From an uncultured Clostridia bacterium (GTDB taxonomy: Bacteria; Bacillota; Clostridia; TANB77; CAG-508), in NCBI GenBank assembly GCA_934169725.1, contig CAKPOF010000002.1:1-64000 (forward strand): a stretch of DNA of 64,000 bases, written 5' to 3'. Positions 49,220-59,163 of this stretch are shown here, piece after piece. The first letter of the stretch is position 1. Each line of letters opens with the position of its first letter. Made by a program: the position numbers and the translations under genes. The notes under the pieces are model-generated. The model was not told the DNA's origin, ran no database searches, and saw only the letters and a program-made list of their open reading frames with translations.

Positions 49220-51205
49220 ATGGGAAAAAAGCTATTAATAACAGAAAAGCCGTCTGTAGCAATGGAATTTGCAAAAGCTTTACGAATAACCACAAATAGA
49301 AAAAATGGCTATTTGGAATCAAATGATTGGATAATAACATGGTGTGTTGGTCATTTGATAACAATGAGTTATCCAGATAAATATGATGAAAAACTTAAAT
49401 TCTGGAGATTGGATACATTGCCATTTATACCAGAAGAATGGAAATACGAAATAATACCACAAGTACAAAACCAATTTAATATAGTAAAACAATTATTGCA
49501 AAGAGAAGATGTAGAAGAAATATATAATGCAGGAGATTCTGGGCGTGAAGGAGAATATATACAAAGACTAGTTTTTATGATGGCAAAACCTAATCCTAAT
49601 GCTAAATTTAAAAGAGTGTGGATAGACTCACAGACTGAAGAAGAAGTTTTAAGAGGAATTAGAGAAGCAAAGGATATGTCTGAATATGATAGTCTTTCAG
49701 ATAGTGCATATTTAAGAGCTAAAGAAGATTATTTAATAGGAATAAATTTTTCAAGATTATTGTCTATAATTTTTGGAAGAAGATTAGCTCAAAGTATAAA
49801 CGAAGAAAGAGCATCAATTTCAGTAGGAAGAGTTATGACTTGTGTTTTAGGAATGGTTGTTTCAAGAGAAAGAGAAATTAGAAATTTTGTGAAAACAAAA
49901 TATTATAAAATTGTAGGGAAATTTGGAGAAGAAGAATCTACATTTAAGGCAGATTGGAAAGCAACAGAAAATTCAACAGTTTGGGAATCTACAAAATTAT
50001 ATAATGAAACAGGTTTTAAAAAAGAAATTGATGCCAAGAATTTTATAGCAACATTGGCAAATAAAAAGGCAACAATAGTAGAATTAAAAAAATCAAAGCA
50101 AAAGGAAAATGCACCTTTATTATTTAATTTGGCAGAAATACAAAATGAATGTACAAAAAGATTTAAAATTAAACCAGATGAAACATTAGAAATTATACAA
50201 AATTTATATGAGAAAAAACTAGTAACATATCCTAGAACTGATGCAAGAGTTTTATCAACAGCTGTAAGCAAAGAAATAACTAAAAATTTAAACGGAATAG
50301 CAAAAGGGTTTAGAAATGAAGAAGTGCAAAATTATATAAAGAAGATGGTTGAAGAAAAATATTCAACCAATTTAACCAAAACTAAATATGTAAATGATAG
50401 CAAAATAACAGATCATTATGCAATTATACCAACAGGGCAAGGATATGAAAATTATAATAATTTACCACAGTTACAAAAAGATATATATCTTGTGATTGTA
50501 AAAAGATTTTTAGCAATATTTTATCCACCAGCAGAATATCGTAAAATACAATTAACAATAGAAGTTGAAATGGGACAGGGAAAAAAAGAAACCTTTTATA
50601 CAAGTGGGAGAGTATGTATTAACAAAGGTTTTTTAGAAATATTAAAACCAAACGATAAAATAGATAGTAAAAAAGTAAAATCAACTAATAGTGATCAAAA
50701 TGTGGAAAAAAATATAGAAAACAAGGAAAAAAGTGGAGATTTAGAAATATTAAAGAATTTAAAAAAGGGTCAAGAAATATTAATTAAAAATTTTGAAATA
50801 AAAGAGGCAGAAACATCACCACCTAATAGATATAATTCAGGTTCAATTATATTGGCAATGGAAAATGCAGGTAAACTAATAGAAGAAGAAGAGTTAAGAG
50901 AACAAATAAAAGGTGCTGGAATTGGTACAAGTGCGACTAGAGGAGAAATAATAAAAAAATTGGAAAAAATAAATTATATACAAATTAATGGAAAAACACA
51001 AATAATAACACCAAGCCAAAAAGGTGAATATATTTATGATATTGTTATGCAATCTATGCCAGATATGTTAAATCCAAAATTAACTGCAAGTTGGGAAAAA
51101 GGATTAGATATGGTAGCCAAAAAAGAAATAAAAGCTGAAGAATTTATGACAAAATTAGAAAAATATATAAATAGTAAATTTAATAGACTTGTAATAAAAA
51201 GATAA
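49220..51205 (+). CDS. topB: DNA topoisomerase III
   Basis: 661 residues. Type IA topoisomerase: TOPRIM motif ITEKPSVAMEFA and AGDSGREGEYI, active-site Tyr in LVTYPRTDARV, and GAGIGTSATRGEII near the C-terminus. An insertion of about 30 charged residues (490-525) is unusual but still in frame. No zinc ribbons, which fits the short Firmicutes form. Decatenates DNA and can resolve recombination intermediates. AAAGGATGGAG precedes the ATG. A separate topA is present in the window. Confidence 0.95.
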   Translation: MGKKLLITEKPSVAMEFAKALRITTNRKNGYLESNDWIITWCVGHLITMSYPDKYDEKLKFWRLDTLPFIPEEWKYEIIPQVQNQFNIVKQLLQREDVEEIYNAGDSGREGEYIQRLVFMMAKPNPNAKFKRVWIDSQTEEEVLRGIREAKDMSEYDSLSDSAYLRAKEDYLIGINFSRLLSIIFGRRLAQSINEERASISVGRVMTCVLGMVVSREREIRNFVKTKYYKIVGKFGEEESTFKADWKATENSTVWESTKLYNETGFKKEIDAKNFIATLANKKATIVELKKSKQKENAPLLFNLAEIQNECTKRFKIKPDETLEIIQNLYEKKLVTYPRTDARVLSTAVSKEITKNLNGIAKGFRNEEVQNYIKKMVEEKYSTNLTKTKYVNDSKITDHYAIIPTGQGYENYNNLPQLQKDIYLVIVKRFLAIFYPPAEYRKIQLTIEVEMGQGKKETFYTSGRVCINKGFLEILKPNDKIDSKKVKSTNSDQNVEKNIENKEKSGDLEILKNLKKGQEILIKNFEIKEAETSPPNRYNSGSIILAMENAGKLIEEEELREQIKGAGIGTSATRGEIIKKLEKINYIQINGKTQIITPSQKGEYIYDIVMQSMPDMLNPKLTASWEKGLDMVAKKEIKAEEFMTKLEKYINSKFNRLVIKR

Positions 51206-51230
51206 ACCAACCCCAATTAGGAGTTGGTTT
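51204..51230 (+). terminator. Terminator of topB
   Basis: AAACCAAC-CC and GG-GTTGGTTT around AATTA, starting at the stop codon, followed by GTTTT. Confidence 0.8.
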
Positions 51231-51231
51231 G

Positions 51232-51267
51232 TTTTATAATAGAAAAGTAAAATTTTCTATTATAAAA
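51232..51267. repeat. Perfect 15-bp inverted repeat (hairpin family member 2)
   Basis: TTTTATAATAGAAAA (51232-51246) and its exact inverse (51253-51267). Shares ATAATAG-AAA with the hairpin at 12445-12479. It lies between convergent genes and could end the minus-strand gene's transcript. Confidence 0.5.
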
Positions 51268-51277
51268 TAATTGGAGT

Positions 51278-52015
51278 TTAGATTGAAGTTAAAATCCAAG
51301 CTCTTTGGGTTGCTTTTAAAAGGTCTTCCAGCTTTACAGTATGAACAGGTAATGGACTCAAAGATGAACTTACAACTGCACATGCACCACTAAAGCGCCA
51401 AATGATTATGCATTCTTCAAAAGAAGAATTTTCGTGATGTAAAAGTTTAGAATTTACTAAAGCAGAAACAACTTTATGTTCGTCTAAAGCGGTATAGAGT
51501 TCATCAACAGATTCAGCAACTGTATTTACACCAATTACAGTGTCGAGGAAAAACTTATCCATTGCAAGAATATCTGTGGAATTATCTTCCAAAATATAAT
51601 TGTTATTATAAAGCGTTCTTCCAACAACATATGGAGAAGCACCTAAATTTGATTTGAATTTTAGAGCTTGCATCATTGTAGCAATGGTGCAAGGAATATT
51701 TCCACCATCTGCCATTGTTTGGAAACCATCATCATGAGTTGAGTGGGAAAAAATATAACCACATTTTCTTTTATCATAAACTATATCAGTAAAATCTTTT
51801 TGATAAAATATTTTTGGAATATCTTCATTAGCCCAACCATGTTTCTTAAAAAAACTAAAATTAGAAAGTTCAAAATCTTTGACAGATTGTCTCCAATTTT
51901 CTAATTTCTTAGAAACTTCTTCATTGAATTCCCGTAATTTTTTTGAACCAGATGTTGTTAAGTTGTTTAGACCTGTTCCATAAAGTTTTGATTTTGAGAG
52001 CATTGAATTATACAT
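51278..52015 (-). CDS. Putative C39-like cysteine peptidase, unknown
   Basis: 245 residues without signal peptide. GGNIPCTIATMMQALK resembles the catalytic-Cys helix of papain-fold C39-like peptidases (C109). The expected His strand is not clear: the usual HAxxI is replaced by ACAVVSSS near the C-terminus. It may be an inactive or divergent member. GGAGG stands upstream on the minus strand. The nearby convergent gene is topB and the divergent one is mfd. Confidence 0.45.
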   Translation of the reverse strand: MYNSMLSKSKLYGTGLNNLTTSGSKKLREFNEEVSKKLENWRQSVKDFELSNFSFFKKHGWANEDIPKIFYQKDFTDIVYDKRKCGYIFSHSTHDDGFQTMADGGNIPCTIATMMQALKFKSNLGASPYVVGRTLYNNNYILEDNSTDILAMDKFFLDTVIGVNTVAESVDELYTALDEHKVVSALVNSKLLHHENSSFEECIIIWRFSGACAVVSSSLSPLPVHTVKLEDLLKATQRAWILTSI

Positions 52016-52248
52016 AAAACTTCCTCCTGTTGAGTTGAGGGAATAGATCCCTCTTTAGTAAAAAAATTAATAGTTAACATATTAATTATAACATAAATTA
52101 CAGAAAATTACAATTTATTTTCCAATATTCGGCTTATACACAATGCTTTTTAAATTTAATAATAAAACTATTTATATTTTTAGAATTTAGTAGTATAATA
52201 TATAAATCTAAGATAGCGATTAATTGCGATACTTTGAAAGGAATAAAA

Positions 52249-55200
52249 ATGAATACAATATTAGGAGAGTTGGGAAAATCTCAAAAGTTTGTAACGTTAA
52301 TAAATCAGATTGAAAAAGAAAAAAGTCCGATAATGATATCGGGCTTAACAGGCGTTGGAATGGTAGAAATGTTAACAAGTATAAATGAATATTCCAAAAA
52401 GCCAATATTAATAGTTACATACAATGAAATACAAGCAAAAGAAATTTTAGAAAATATAAAAGCATTTACAGATAAGGGCGAAATATTTCCAAAGAAAGAA
52501 ATAGTAACATATGACTATATTGCTGAAAGCAAAGATTTACCATATGAAAGAATAGAAGTTTTAACTAAAATTAAAGAAAAAAGAAGTCCAATAATAATAA
52601 CAACAATAGAAGCACTATTACAAAAATTACCACCTAAAGAAGTGTTATTTAAAAATATTTTACATTTTAAAGTTGGTGATACTACATCTTTAGATGATAT
52701 CAAAAAGAAATTGGTGAATTTAGGATATGTAAGGTGTGAACTTATAGAAGGTAGAGGTCAATTTAGTATTAGAGGCGGAATTTTAGACATTTCTATTTCA
52801 GAAAAAATAGGAGTGAGAATAGAATTTTGGGGAGATGAAATAGATTCAATTAGAAATTTTGCAATAGCCAGCCAAAGATCAATAAATACACTTGAAAAAG
52901 TAAATGTATATCCTGCACATGAATATATATTAGAAGGAACAATTAAAGATGTATGTAATAAAATAAAAAATTTGGATGAAATGCAAAATAAAAAAGAAAT
53001 AATAGAAGAAGATATAGAGCAAATAACAGCTGGTAATTATATAAGTAAAATAGATAAATATTTTGATTTTTTTTACTCAAAAACCAATACTTTATTGGAT
53101 TATATAACAGAAAATTATATTATTGTTTTAGATGAAGAAAGAAAAATACATCAAAGGACAATAAATATAGAAAAAGATAAAGAAAACTTAATTAATAACC
53201 TGATTGAAAAAAATAAAATTGTACCACAAATATTAGAAAACTTTGAAAAATATGAGAATATAGAGAATGAAATAGAAAAAGGAAAAAAGAATTTAATATA
53301 TGTAGAAAAGCAGAATTCAATAACTAATAAACAAGCTGAGAAATATATTTTTGAATATAGAGAAATCAATTATTATAAAAGTGAAATTGAAAACTTTTTT
53401 AAGGAATTAAAAGAGGCAATAAAAAAGCAAAAGAGTATATATATTTTAGTAGAAAATAAAGAAAAAGCAAAGAAATTAAAAGAAACTTTAGAAAAAGAAA
53501 ACATTATTACAAAAATTGAAGAAAAATTAGATAAAACAATTATTGCAAAGACTAAGGAAAAAATAGTCACAATTGGAATAGGTAAATTATCAGCAGGTTT
53601 TGAGAATTATGAAATAAATCAATTAGTAATTTCTGCAGATGAATTAATAAGTGGAGAAAAACGAAAAAGAAAACAAGTTCATTCAGCATATAACGAAGGA
53701 GAAAAGGTTGTATTTGCAGACCTTAAAATAGGAGATTTTGTAGTACATAGAACATATGGAATAGGTATATATATAGGTGTAAATACAATAAAAGCTGATG
53801 GTACAATAAAAGATTATATAAAAATAAAATATAAAAATGATGACATATTGTATGTGCCTACTAACCAAATGGATGCAATTAGAAAATATGTTGGCGGAGA
53901 TAAAATAAATCCTAAAATAAATAAATTAGGAAGCAAAGAATGGGAAAATACAAAGACAAAGGTAAAGAAAAATTTAAGAGAAGTTGCAACAGAATTAATA
54001 GAATTATATGCTAAAAGAGAAAAATCACAAGGATATGCGTTTAGCAAAGATACACCATGGCAAAATGAATTTGAAACAAAGTTTCCATATCAAGAAACAG
54101 ATGACCAATTAAGATGTATTGAAGAAGTAAAAAAAGATATGGAAAATGATAAACCTATGGATAGGCTATTATGTGGTGATGTCGGATATGGCAAAACAGA
54201 AGTAGCAATAAGAGCAGCATTTAAAGCTGTTATGGATCAAAAACAAGTAGCATACTTAGCACCAACAACAGTACTTGCAGAACAACAATATCAAGAATTT
54301 AAAGAAAGAATGAGAGAATATCCAATAAAAGTAGAAATATTAAACAGATTTAAAACTCCAAAATATCAAAAAGAAGTATTGAAAAAATTAGAGTTGGGAG
54401 AAGTAGATATAGTTGTTGGAACACATAGAATTCTTAGTAAAGATGTAATTTTTAAAGACTTAGGTTTATTAATAGTAGATGAGGAACATAGATTTGGAGT
54501 AAAAGACAAAGAAAAAATAAAACAGTATAAAACAAATGTAGATGTATTAACAATGACAGCAACACCAATACCTAGAACATTACATATGTCTATTGTAGGA
54601 GTAAGAGACATGTCAGTTATTTATGAACCTCCACATAATAGAAGACCAGTACAGACATATGTGTTAGAATATGATAGAGAAGTTATAAAAGAAGCTATAA
54701 CAAAAGAATTAGAAAGAAATGGTCAAGTATTTTATATATTTAATAATGTTGTAGATATACAAAGAAAAGCAGACGAAATATCTAGACTTGTACCAGAGTC
54801 GAGGGTAAGTTATGCACATGGTCGAATGCCTGGAAAACAAATAGAAGAAATAATGCAGGAGTTTGTTGAACATAAATCAAATGTATTGGTTTGCACAACC
54901 ATATTAGAATCAGGAATAGATATCCCCAATGCTAATACAATAATTGTAGAAAATGCAGATAGAATGGGATTAGCACAACTATATCAAATAAGAGGTAGAG
55001 TGGGAAGAAGCGATAAACAAGCATATGCATATATAACATACAAGAGAGATAAATTATTATCAGAAGTAGCAGATAAAAGATTAAAAGCAATAAAAGAATT
55101 CACAGAATTTGGATCAGGATTTAAAATAGCAATGAGAGATTTAGAAATTCGAGGAGCTGGAAGCTTGCTAGGAGAAATACAGTCAGGACATCTAGAGCAA

Positions 55201-55731
55201 GTAGGATATGACACATATTGTAATTTACTAGATGAGGTAGTAAAAGAAATGAAAGGTATACAAGTAAAACCAGAAAGAGATATTCAAATAGATTTAAACG
55301 TGACAAGTTATATTCCGGATGAATATATTTCTGATTCAAACCAAAAAATTGAAATTTATCAAGACATTGCACTATGTAAAAATGAGGAAGATATACAAAA
55401 TATTATTGATGAAATTATAGATAGATTTGGTAATATGCCAAATGAATTAGAAAATCTAATTGATATAGCAAGAATAAAATATTTAGCAAAAGACTTACAA
55501 ATATCTAAAATTACAAGCAAAAATTTATCAGTTTTATTTTCTTTTGAAGATTCAAAATTTAAATATGATGTGATAAAAATGGTTAAAGATTATGGAGATA
55601 TGTTAAAATTCTCAGCAGGAATAAAACCTATGATTACATTAAAAATAGGAACAAAAAATGAAATGAAAGTTTTGTCAGATGTAACAGAGTTTTTAAAGAA
55701 AATTAAGAGTGGAAAGTACAATATAGTTTAA
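52249..55731 (+). CDS. mfd: Transcription-repair coupling factor Mfd
   Basis: 1,160 residues from the ATG at 52249, which follows GAAAGGAA; an in-frame TTG lies before that site. UvrB-like N-terminus (GRGQFSIRGGILDI), RNA polymerase-interacting domain (KIGDFVVHRTYGIGIY), RecG-like helicase with GDVGYGKTE, DEEHRFGV and TATPIPRT, the IRGRVGRSDK motif VI and the C-terminal TRCF domain. It removes stalled RNA polymerase and recruits nucleotide-excision repair. Complete. Confidence 0.97.
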   Translation: MNTILGELGKSQKFVTLINQIEKEKSPIMISGLTGVGMVEMLTSINEYSKKPILIVTYNEIQAKEILENIKAFTDKGEIFPKKEIVTYDYIAESKDLPYERIEVLTKIKEKRSPIIITTIEALLQKLPPKEVLFKNILHFKVGDTTSLDDIKKKLVNLGYVRCELIEGRGQFSIRGGILDISISEKIGVRIEFWGDEIDSIRNFAIASQRSINTLEKVNVYPAHEYILEGTIKDVCNKIKNLDEMQNKKEIIEEDIEQITAGNYISKIDKYFDFFYSKTNTLLDYITENYIIVLDEERKIHQRTINIEKDKENLINNLIEKNKIVPQILENFEKYENIENEIEKGKKNLIYVEKQNSITNKQAEKYIFEYREINYYKSEIENFFKELKEAIKKQKSIYILVENKEKAKKLKETLEKENIITKIEEKLDKTIIAKTKEKIVTIGIGKLSAGFENYEINQLVISADELISGEKRKRKQVHSAYNEGEKVVFADLKIGDFVVHRTYGIGIYIGVNTIKADGTIKDYIKIKYKNDDILYVPTNQMDAIRKYVGGDKINPKINKLGSKEWENTKTKVKKNLREVATELIELYAKREKSQGYAFSKDTPWQNEFETKFPYQETDDQLRCIEEVKKDMENDKPMDRLLCGDVGYGKTEVAIRAAFKAVMDQKQVAYLAPTTVLAEQQYQEFKERMREYPIKVEILNRFKTPKYQKEVLKKLELGEVDIVVGTHRILSKDVIFKDLGLLIVDEEHRFGVKDKEKIKQYKTNVDVLTMTATPIPRTLHMSIVGVRDMSVIYEPPHNRRPVQTYVLEYDREVIKEAITKELERNGQVFYIFNNVVDIQRKADEISRLVPESRVSYAHGRMPGKQIEEIMQEFVEHKSNVLVCTTILESGIDIPNANTIIVENADRMGLAQLYQIRGRVGRSDKQAYAYITYKRDKLLSEVADKRLKAIKEFTEFGSGFKIAMRDLEIRGAGSLLGEIQSGHLEQVGYDTYCNLLDEVVKEMKGIQVKPERDIQIDLNVTSYIPDEYISDSNQKIEIYQDIALCKNEEDIQNIIDEIIDRFGNMPNELENLIDIARIKYLAKDLQISKITSKNLSVLFSFEDSKFKYDVIKMVKDYGDMLKFSAGIKPMITLKIGTKNEMKVLSDVTEFLKKIKSGKYNIV

Positions 55732-55764
55732 AAAATCTATTGCTTTTTTGAAAGGATTGGGAAT

Positions 55765-56571
55765 ATGAATATAATATCTAGTAAAGATAATGAATTTGTG
55801 AAAAGTATAAAAAAATTAAAAGATAAAAAAAATAGAGACATAAATAATGAATATATTATTGAAGGTATAAAATTAATAGATGAAGCTATTAAAGAAAAAG
55901 CTATTGTTAAAAAAATAGTTATATGTGATGATTGTGAAAAAACTTTGAATATATCTAAAGAATTGATGTACGAAATAGCTAAATACGAGTGTATATATGT
56001 TACAAGTAAGGTTTTTAACAGTATAACAGATGTAAAAAATCCACAGGGAATACTTGCTGTTATAGAAAAAAATAATATTAAACAATCAAGTGAAGATAAA
56101 AATATAGATTATTCTCAAGATATAATAGTAGCATTAGATGATATACAAGACCCAGGCAATTTAGGAACAATATTAAGAACGGTTGATAGTATAGGAATAA
56201 AACAAATACTTGTATCTAAAGGGACTGCTGATGTATATAATCCTAAAGTTGTGAGGTCGACAATGGGAGCAATATTTAGAGTAAAAATAATAGAATGTGA
56301 AAATTTGCAAGAAACTTTAAAATTAATACAAAGCAATAAATATGAAATTGTTGTAACTTCGTTACAAACAAAAAATAGTATATATGATATAGAATATAAT
56401 AAAAAAGTAATTGTAATAGGAAATGAAGCAAATGGAGTGTGCAAAGAAATTCAAGATATGGCAGATAAAAAAGTAAAGATACCAATGCTTGGAAAGACAG
56501 AAAGTTTAAATGCTTCAGTTGCTACAGGAATTATATTATATGAATATGTAAGACAAAAAATTAATAAGTAG
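55765..56571 (+). CDS. TrmH-family (SpoU) RNA 2'-O-methyltransferase
   Basis: 268 residues. An N-terminal substrate-binding domain (FVKSIKKLKDKKNR, EYIIEGIKLIDEA) and a C-terminal SPOUT knot: ALDDIQDPGNLGTILRT (motif 1), VIGNEANGV (motif 2), IPMLGKTESLNASVA (motif 3). This form usually methylates 23S rRNA; the exact nucleotide is not determined. AAGGATTGGG precedes the ATG. First of three RNA-related genes in a row. Confidence 0.92.
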   Translation: MNIISSKDNEFVKSIKKLKDKKNRDINNEYIIEGIKLIDEAIKEKAIVKKIVICDDCEKTLNISKELMYEIAKYECIYVTSKVFNSITDVKNPQGILAVIEKNNIKQSSEDKNIDYSQDIIVALDDIQDPGNLGTILRTVDSIGIKQILVSKGTADVYNPKVVRSTMGAIFRVKIIECENLQETLKLIQSNKYEIVVTSLQTKNSIYDIEYNKKVIVIGNEANGVCKEIQDMADKKVKIPMLGKTESLNASVATGIILYEYVRQKINK

Positions 56572-56601
56572 AATAAAAATAGAAAGATTGGAAGGATATT
56601 A

Positions 56602-57105
56602 ATGAAATTAAATATTGTAATGGTGGAACCAGAGATTCCACAAAATACAGGGAATATAGCAAGAACATGTGCAATAACTGGAGCCAAATTGCATTTAGTA
56701 CATCCATTAGGTTTTAGTATAGAGGAAAAAGCTTTAAAAAGAGCAGGATTAGATTATTGGGATAAACTTGATATAGAAGAACATGAGTCATTAAAAAATT
56801 TTTTGGAAAAATATAAACCAGAAGAAAATAATATGTTTTTTGCTACAACAAAAGGAAAAACAAAGTATACAGATATAAATTATTCAAAGATGGATGAAGT
56901 TTTTGTATTATATGGAAAAGAAACAAAAGGATTGCCAGAGGATTTATTAGAAAAATATTTAAATGAAAAAACTATAAGAATACCGATGTTACCAACTTTA
57001 AGATCTCTAAATTTATCAAATTCAGTTGCAATTATTACTTATGAAATTTTGAGACAGCATGAATTTGAAGATTTACAAAATACAAGTACATATTTTGATA
57101 AATAG
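56602..57105 (+). CDS. trmL: tRNA (cytidine/uridine-34 2'-O)-methyltransferase
   Basis: 167 residues, the single-domain SPOUT form. EPEIPQNTGNIARTC (motif 1), YGKETKGLPEDL (motif 2) and IPMLPTLRSLNLSNSVAI (motif 3) match TrmL, which methylates the ribose of the wobble base in tRNA-Leu isoacceptors. GGAAGG precedes the ATG, 30 bp after the preceding methyltransferase gene. Confidence 0.94.
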   Translation: MKLNIVMVEPEIPQNTGNIARTCAITGAKLHLVHPLGFSIEEKALKRAGLDYWDKLDIEEHESLKNFLEKYKPEENNMFFATTKGKTKYTDINYSKMDEVFVLYGKETKGLPEDLLEKYLNEKTIRIPMLPTLRSLNLSNSVAIITYEILRQHEFEDLQNTSTYFDK

Positions 57106-57181
57106 TAAAAAAATATTGAAAAAATTTTTAATAAAATATATAATGATTTTGTTAAAATACATAAGATGAAGGAGAATTAAT

Positions 57182-57988
57182 ATGAATACATTTCAGTTTG
57201 CACCAGAAGGGTGGAATGAAAAAATAGAAAAATTAGACATAGAGAAAGTGTATGAATATAAAAATGAAAACAAAATATTGCAAGGAATAGTTGATAGTTG
57301 TGATAAAGACTATAATTTACATATAAATTTAGGGAATAAGTTAGAAGGAATAATTCCAAGAAATGAAGTAGAAAATTTGGAAAATGAGATTCCAAGTGAA
57401 AAATTATGTATAGGTAAAGTTAATAAATATGTACAATTTAAAATAAAAAATGTAGAAGAAAATGGTAGAGTTGTTTTGTCAAGAAAAAGTGTTCAAGAAG
57501 ATGCTATTAAATATGTAAAAGATAATGTTAAAGTTGGACAAAATTTAATAGGAATAGTAAAAAATATAAGACCATATGGAGCTTTTATAGAAATAGGTGG
57601 TGGAATTGTTGGACTTGCACATATTGAAGATTTGTCTGTTGCTAGGATAAAAACACCATTTGAAAGACTAAAAATTGGACAAAAAATAAATGTTGTGGTA
57701 AAATCTATAGAGAAAGATACTGGAAGAATAAACTTATCTTATAAAGAAACTTTAGGAACATGGGAAGATAATGTTAAAAAGTTTTCTTCTGGTATGACAG
57801 TTCCAGGAATTATTAGGGAAACAGAAAAAAATAAAAATGGAATATTTATAGAATTAACACCTAATTTAGTTGGAATGGCAGAATATACAGAAGGCTATAC
57901 ATATGGTCAAAAAGTTAATGTATACATAAAAAAGATTGATAATGAAAGAAAAAAAGTAAAATTAATGATAGAAGCAAAAAATATCTAG
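57182..57988 (+). CDS. S1-domain RNA-binding protein
   Basis: 268 residues with three S1 motifs: about 30-100 (NKILQGIVDSC, GIIPRNEVEN), 112-180 (GQNLIGIVKNIRPYGAFIEIGGGIVGLAHIEDLS, the classical form) and 190-265 (GMTVPGIIRETEKNKNGIFIELTPNLVGMAE). It resembles short ribosomal protein S1-like proteins of Clostridia, which bind RNA during translation. AAGGAG precedes the ATG. It lies behind the RNA methyltransferases. Confidence 0.88.
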   Translation: MNTFQFAPEGWNEKIEKLDIEKVYEYKNENKILQGIVDSCDKDYNLHINLGNKLEGIIPRNEVENLENEIPSEKLCIGKVNKYVQFKIKNVEENGRVVLSRKSVQEDAIKYVKDNVKVGQNLIGIVKNIRPYGAFIEIGGGIVGLAHIEDLSVARIKTPFERLKIGQKINVVVKSIEKDTGRINLSYKETLGTWEDNVKKFSSGMTVPGIIRETEKNKNGIFIELTPNLVGMAEYTEGYTYGQKVNVYIKKIDNERKKVKLMIEAKNI

Positions 57989-58048
57989 TAAAAAATTTTT
58001 AGTATAATATTGAATTATAAATAATTCTAAATTTAAGGAGGAACAAAA

Positions 58049-58984
58049 ATGGTAAAAGATAATGAAATCAAGGCACAAGTATCTCCATTTGCTATTAGAG
58101 AAGGAGAAATAAAAACTTTTGATGGAAAAGATGGGTATGTGTCAATGAATCAAATCGTACACAAGATAAACATAGGACATATAAATGAAATCCATTTTGC
58201 TATATTAGATTTAGTAAATGAATTTGAATTTATTACATCAAGACAATTATATCAAATGTTAGAAATAAAAGGAATTGATCCAAAATCACAAGATAAATTA
58301 AATAATAAATTAGATCAATTAGTAAAATCAAAAATATTAACAAGATATTATTTTACTTCTGATGAGGGAAAAGGTATTTATAGAATATATTGCCTAGAAA
58401 AAATGGGAAAATATCTATTAAATTCTAAAGAGGTTGATTGTAAATGGCAACCATCAGATAATACAAAACCTGTTCCAATGATCAAAAAAAGACTTGCAGG
58501 AAATCAAACTTTAATTGCATATTTAAGAAAAGTAAAGGCTTTTGATAGTTATATAGTAAAACCTGCAATTACAGCAAAAATGACAGGAAAAATATTTAAA
58601 GCAAGTGGTGGAGCTGTAAAGCTTACTAAAAATGGAAAATCTATTCAATTTGTTTTTGAAGTTGTAAGAAGAGAGCAAGACTGGGAAAAGAAATTAGTTG
58701 ATAGAATGAAATTATATAAAGAATTTTATGAAAATTATGTTCCAGGTGATTCTGGATTTAGTGGAATGCCTCAACTAATTTTGATATGTGAAGATGAAAA
58801 ACATATGGCAGAAACTTTTAAAGAAATTGTAAAAAACCAAGTTGAAATTCCTCAAATAAAATTATATTTTTCAACAGATTTAAGACAAAATAAGGAAACT
58901 CTAGAAGATACATTAGTTGAATTTAAATTAATTGATGGTAAATATAAAATGGAAAATATAGAATTAAAATTATTAGGTATGTAG
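58049..58984 (+). CDS. Winged-helix protein, replication-relaxation-like
   Basis: 311 residues. A winged helix at about 45-115 (ITSRQLYQMLEIKG, LDQLVKSKILTRYYF, GIYRIYCLEKMGKYLL) precedes an alpha/beta domain (FVFEVVRREQDW, DRMKLYKEFYENY, QLILICEDEKHMAETF, LYFSTDLRQNKETL). The order resembles replication-relaxation (MobC/NicK-neighbour) proteins of mobile elements, but there is no relaxase nearby. AAGGAGG precedes the ATG. Strong terminator after it. The assignment is tentative. Confidence 0.5.
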   Translation: MVKDNEIKAQVSPFAIREGEIKTFDGKDGYVSMNQIVHKINIGHINEIHFAILDLVNEFEFITSRQLYQMLEIKGIDPKSQDKLNNKLDQLVKSKILTRYYFTSDEGKGIYRIYCLEKMGKYLLNSKEVDCKWQPSDNTKPVPMIKKRLAGNQTLIAYLRKVKAFDSYIVKPAITAKMTGKIFKASGGAVKLTKNGKSIQFVFEVVRREQDWEKKLVDRMKLYKEFYENYVPGDSGFSGMPQLILICEDEKHMAETFKEIVKNQVEIPQIKLYFSTDLRQNKETLEDTLVEFKLIDGKYKMENIELKLLGM

Positions 58985-58995
58985 TAAACTTAATA

Positions 58996-59045
58996 AAAAA
59001 AGACAAAAGGTTAAAAATTAAAATAATAAACCTTTTGTCTTTTTT
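58996..59045 (+). terminator. Terminator after the winged-helix protein gene
   Basis: AAAAAGACAAAAGGTT and AACCTTTTGTCTTTTT form a stem of about 16 bp with a loop of about 16 nt and a T-run. Confidence 0.85.
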
Positions 59046-59163
59046 GTATTTTATATAATCGTTAGCAATTTGAGATTTTCTCTTTCTAGTCGAAAACTCA
59101 AATCAGGCGAGAATGAATCATGTAACTTTTTAATGTATAAAAACACATTATACACAATTTTAT

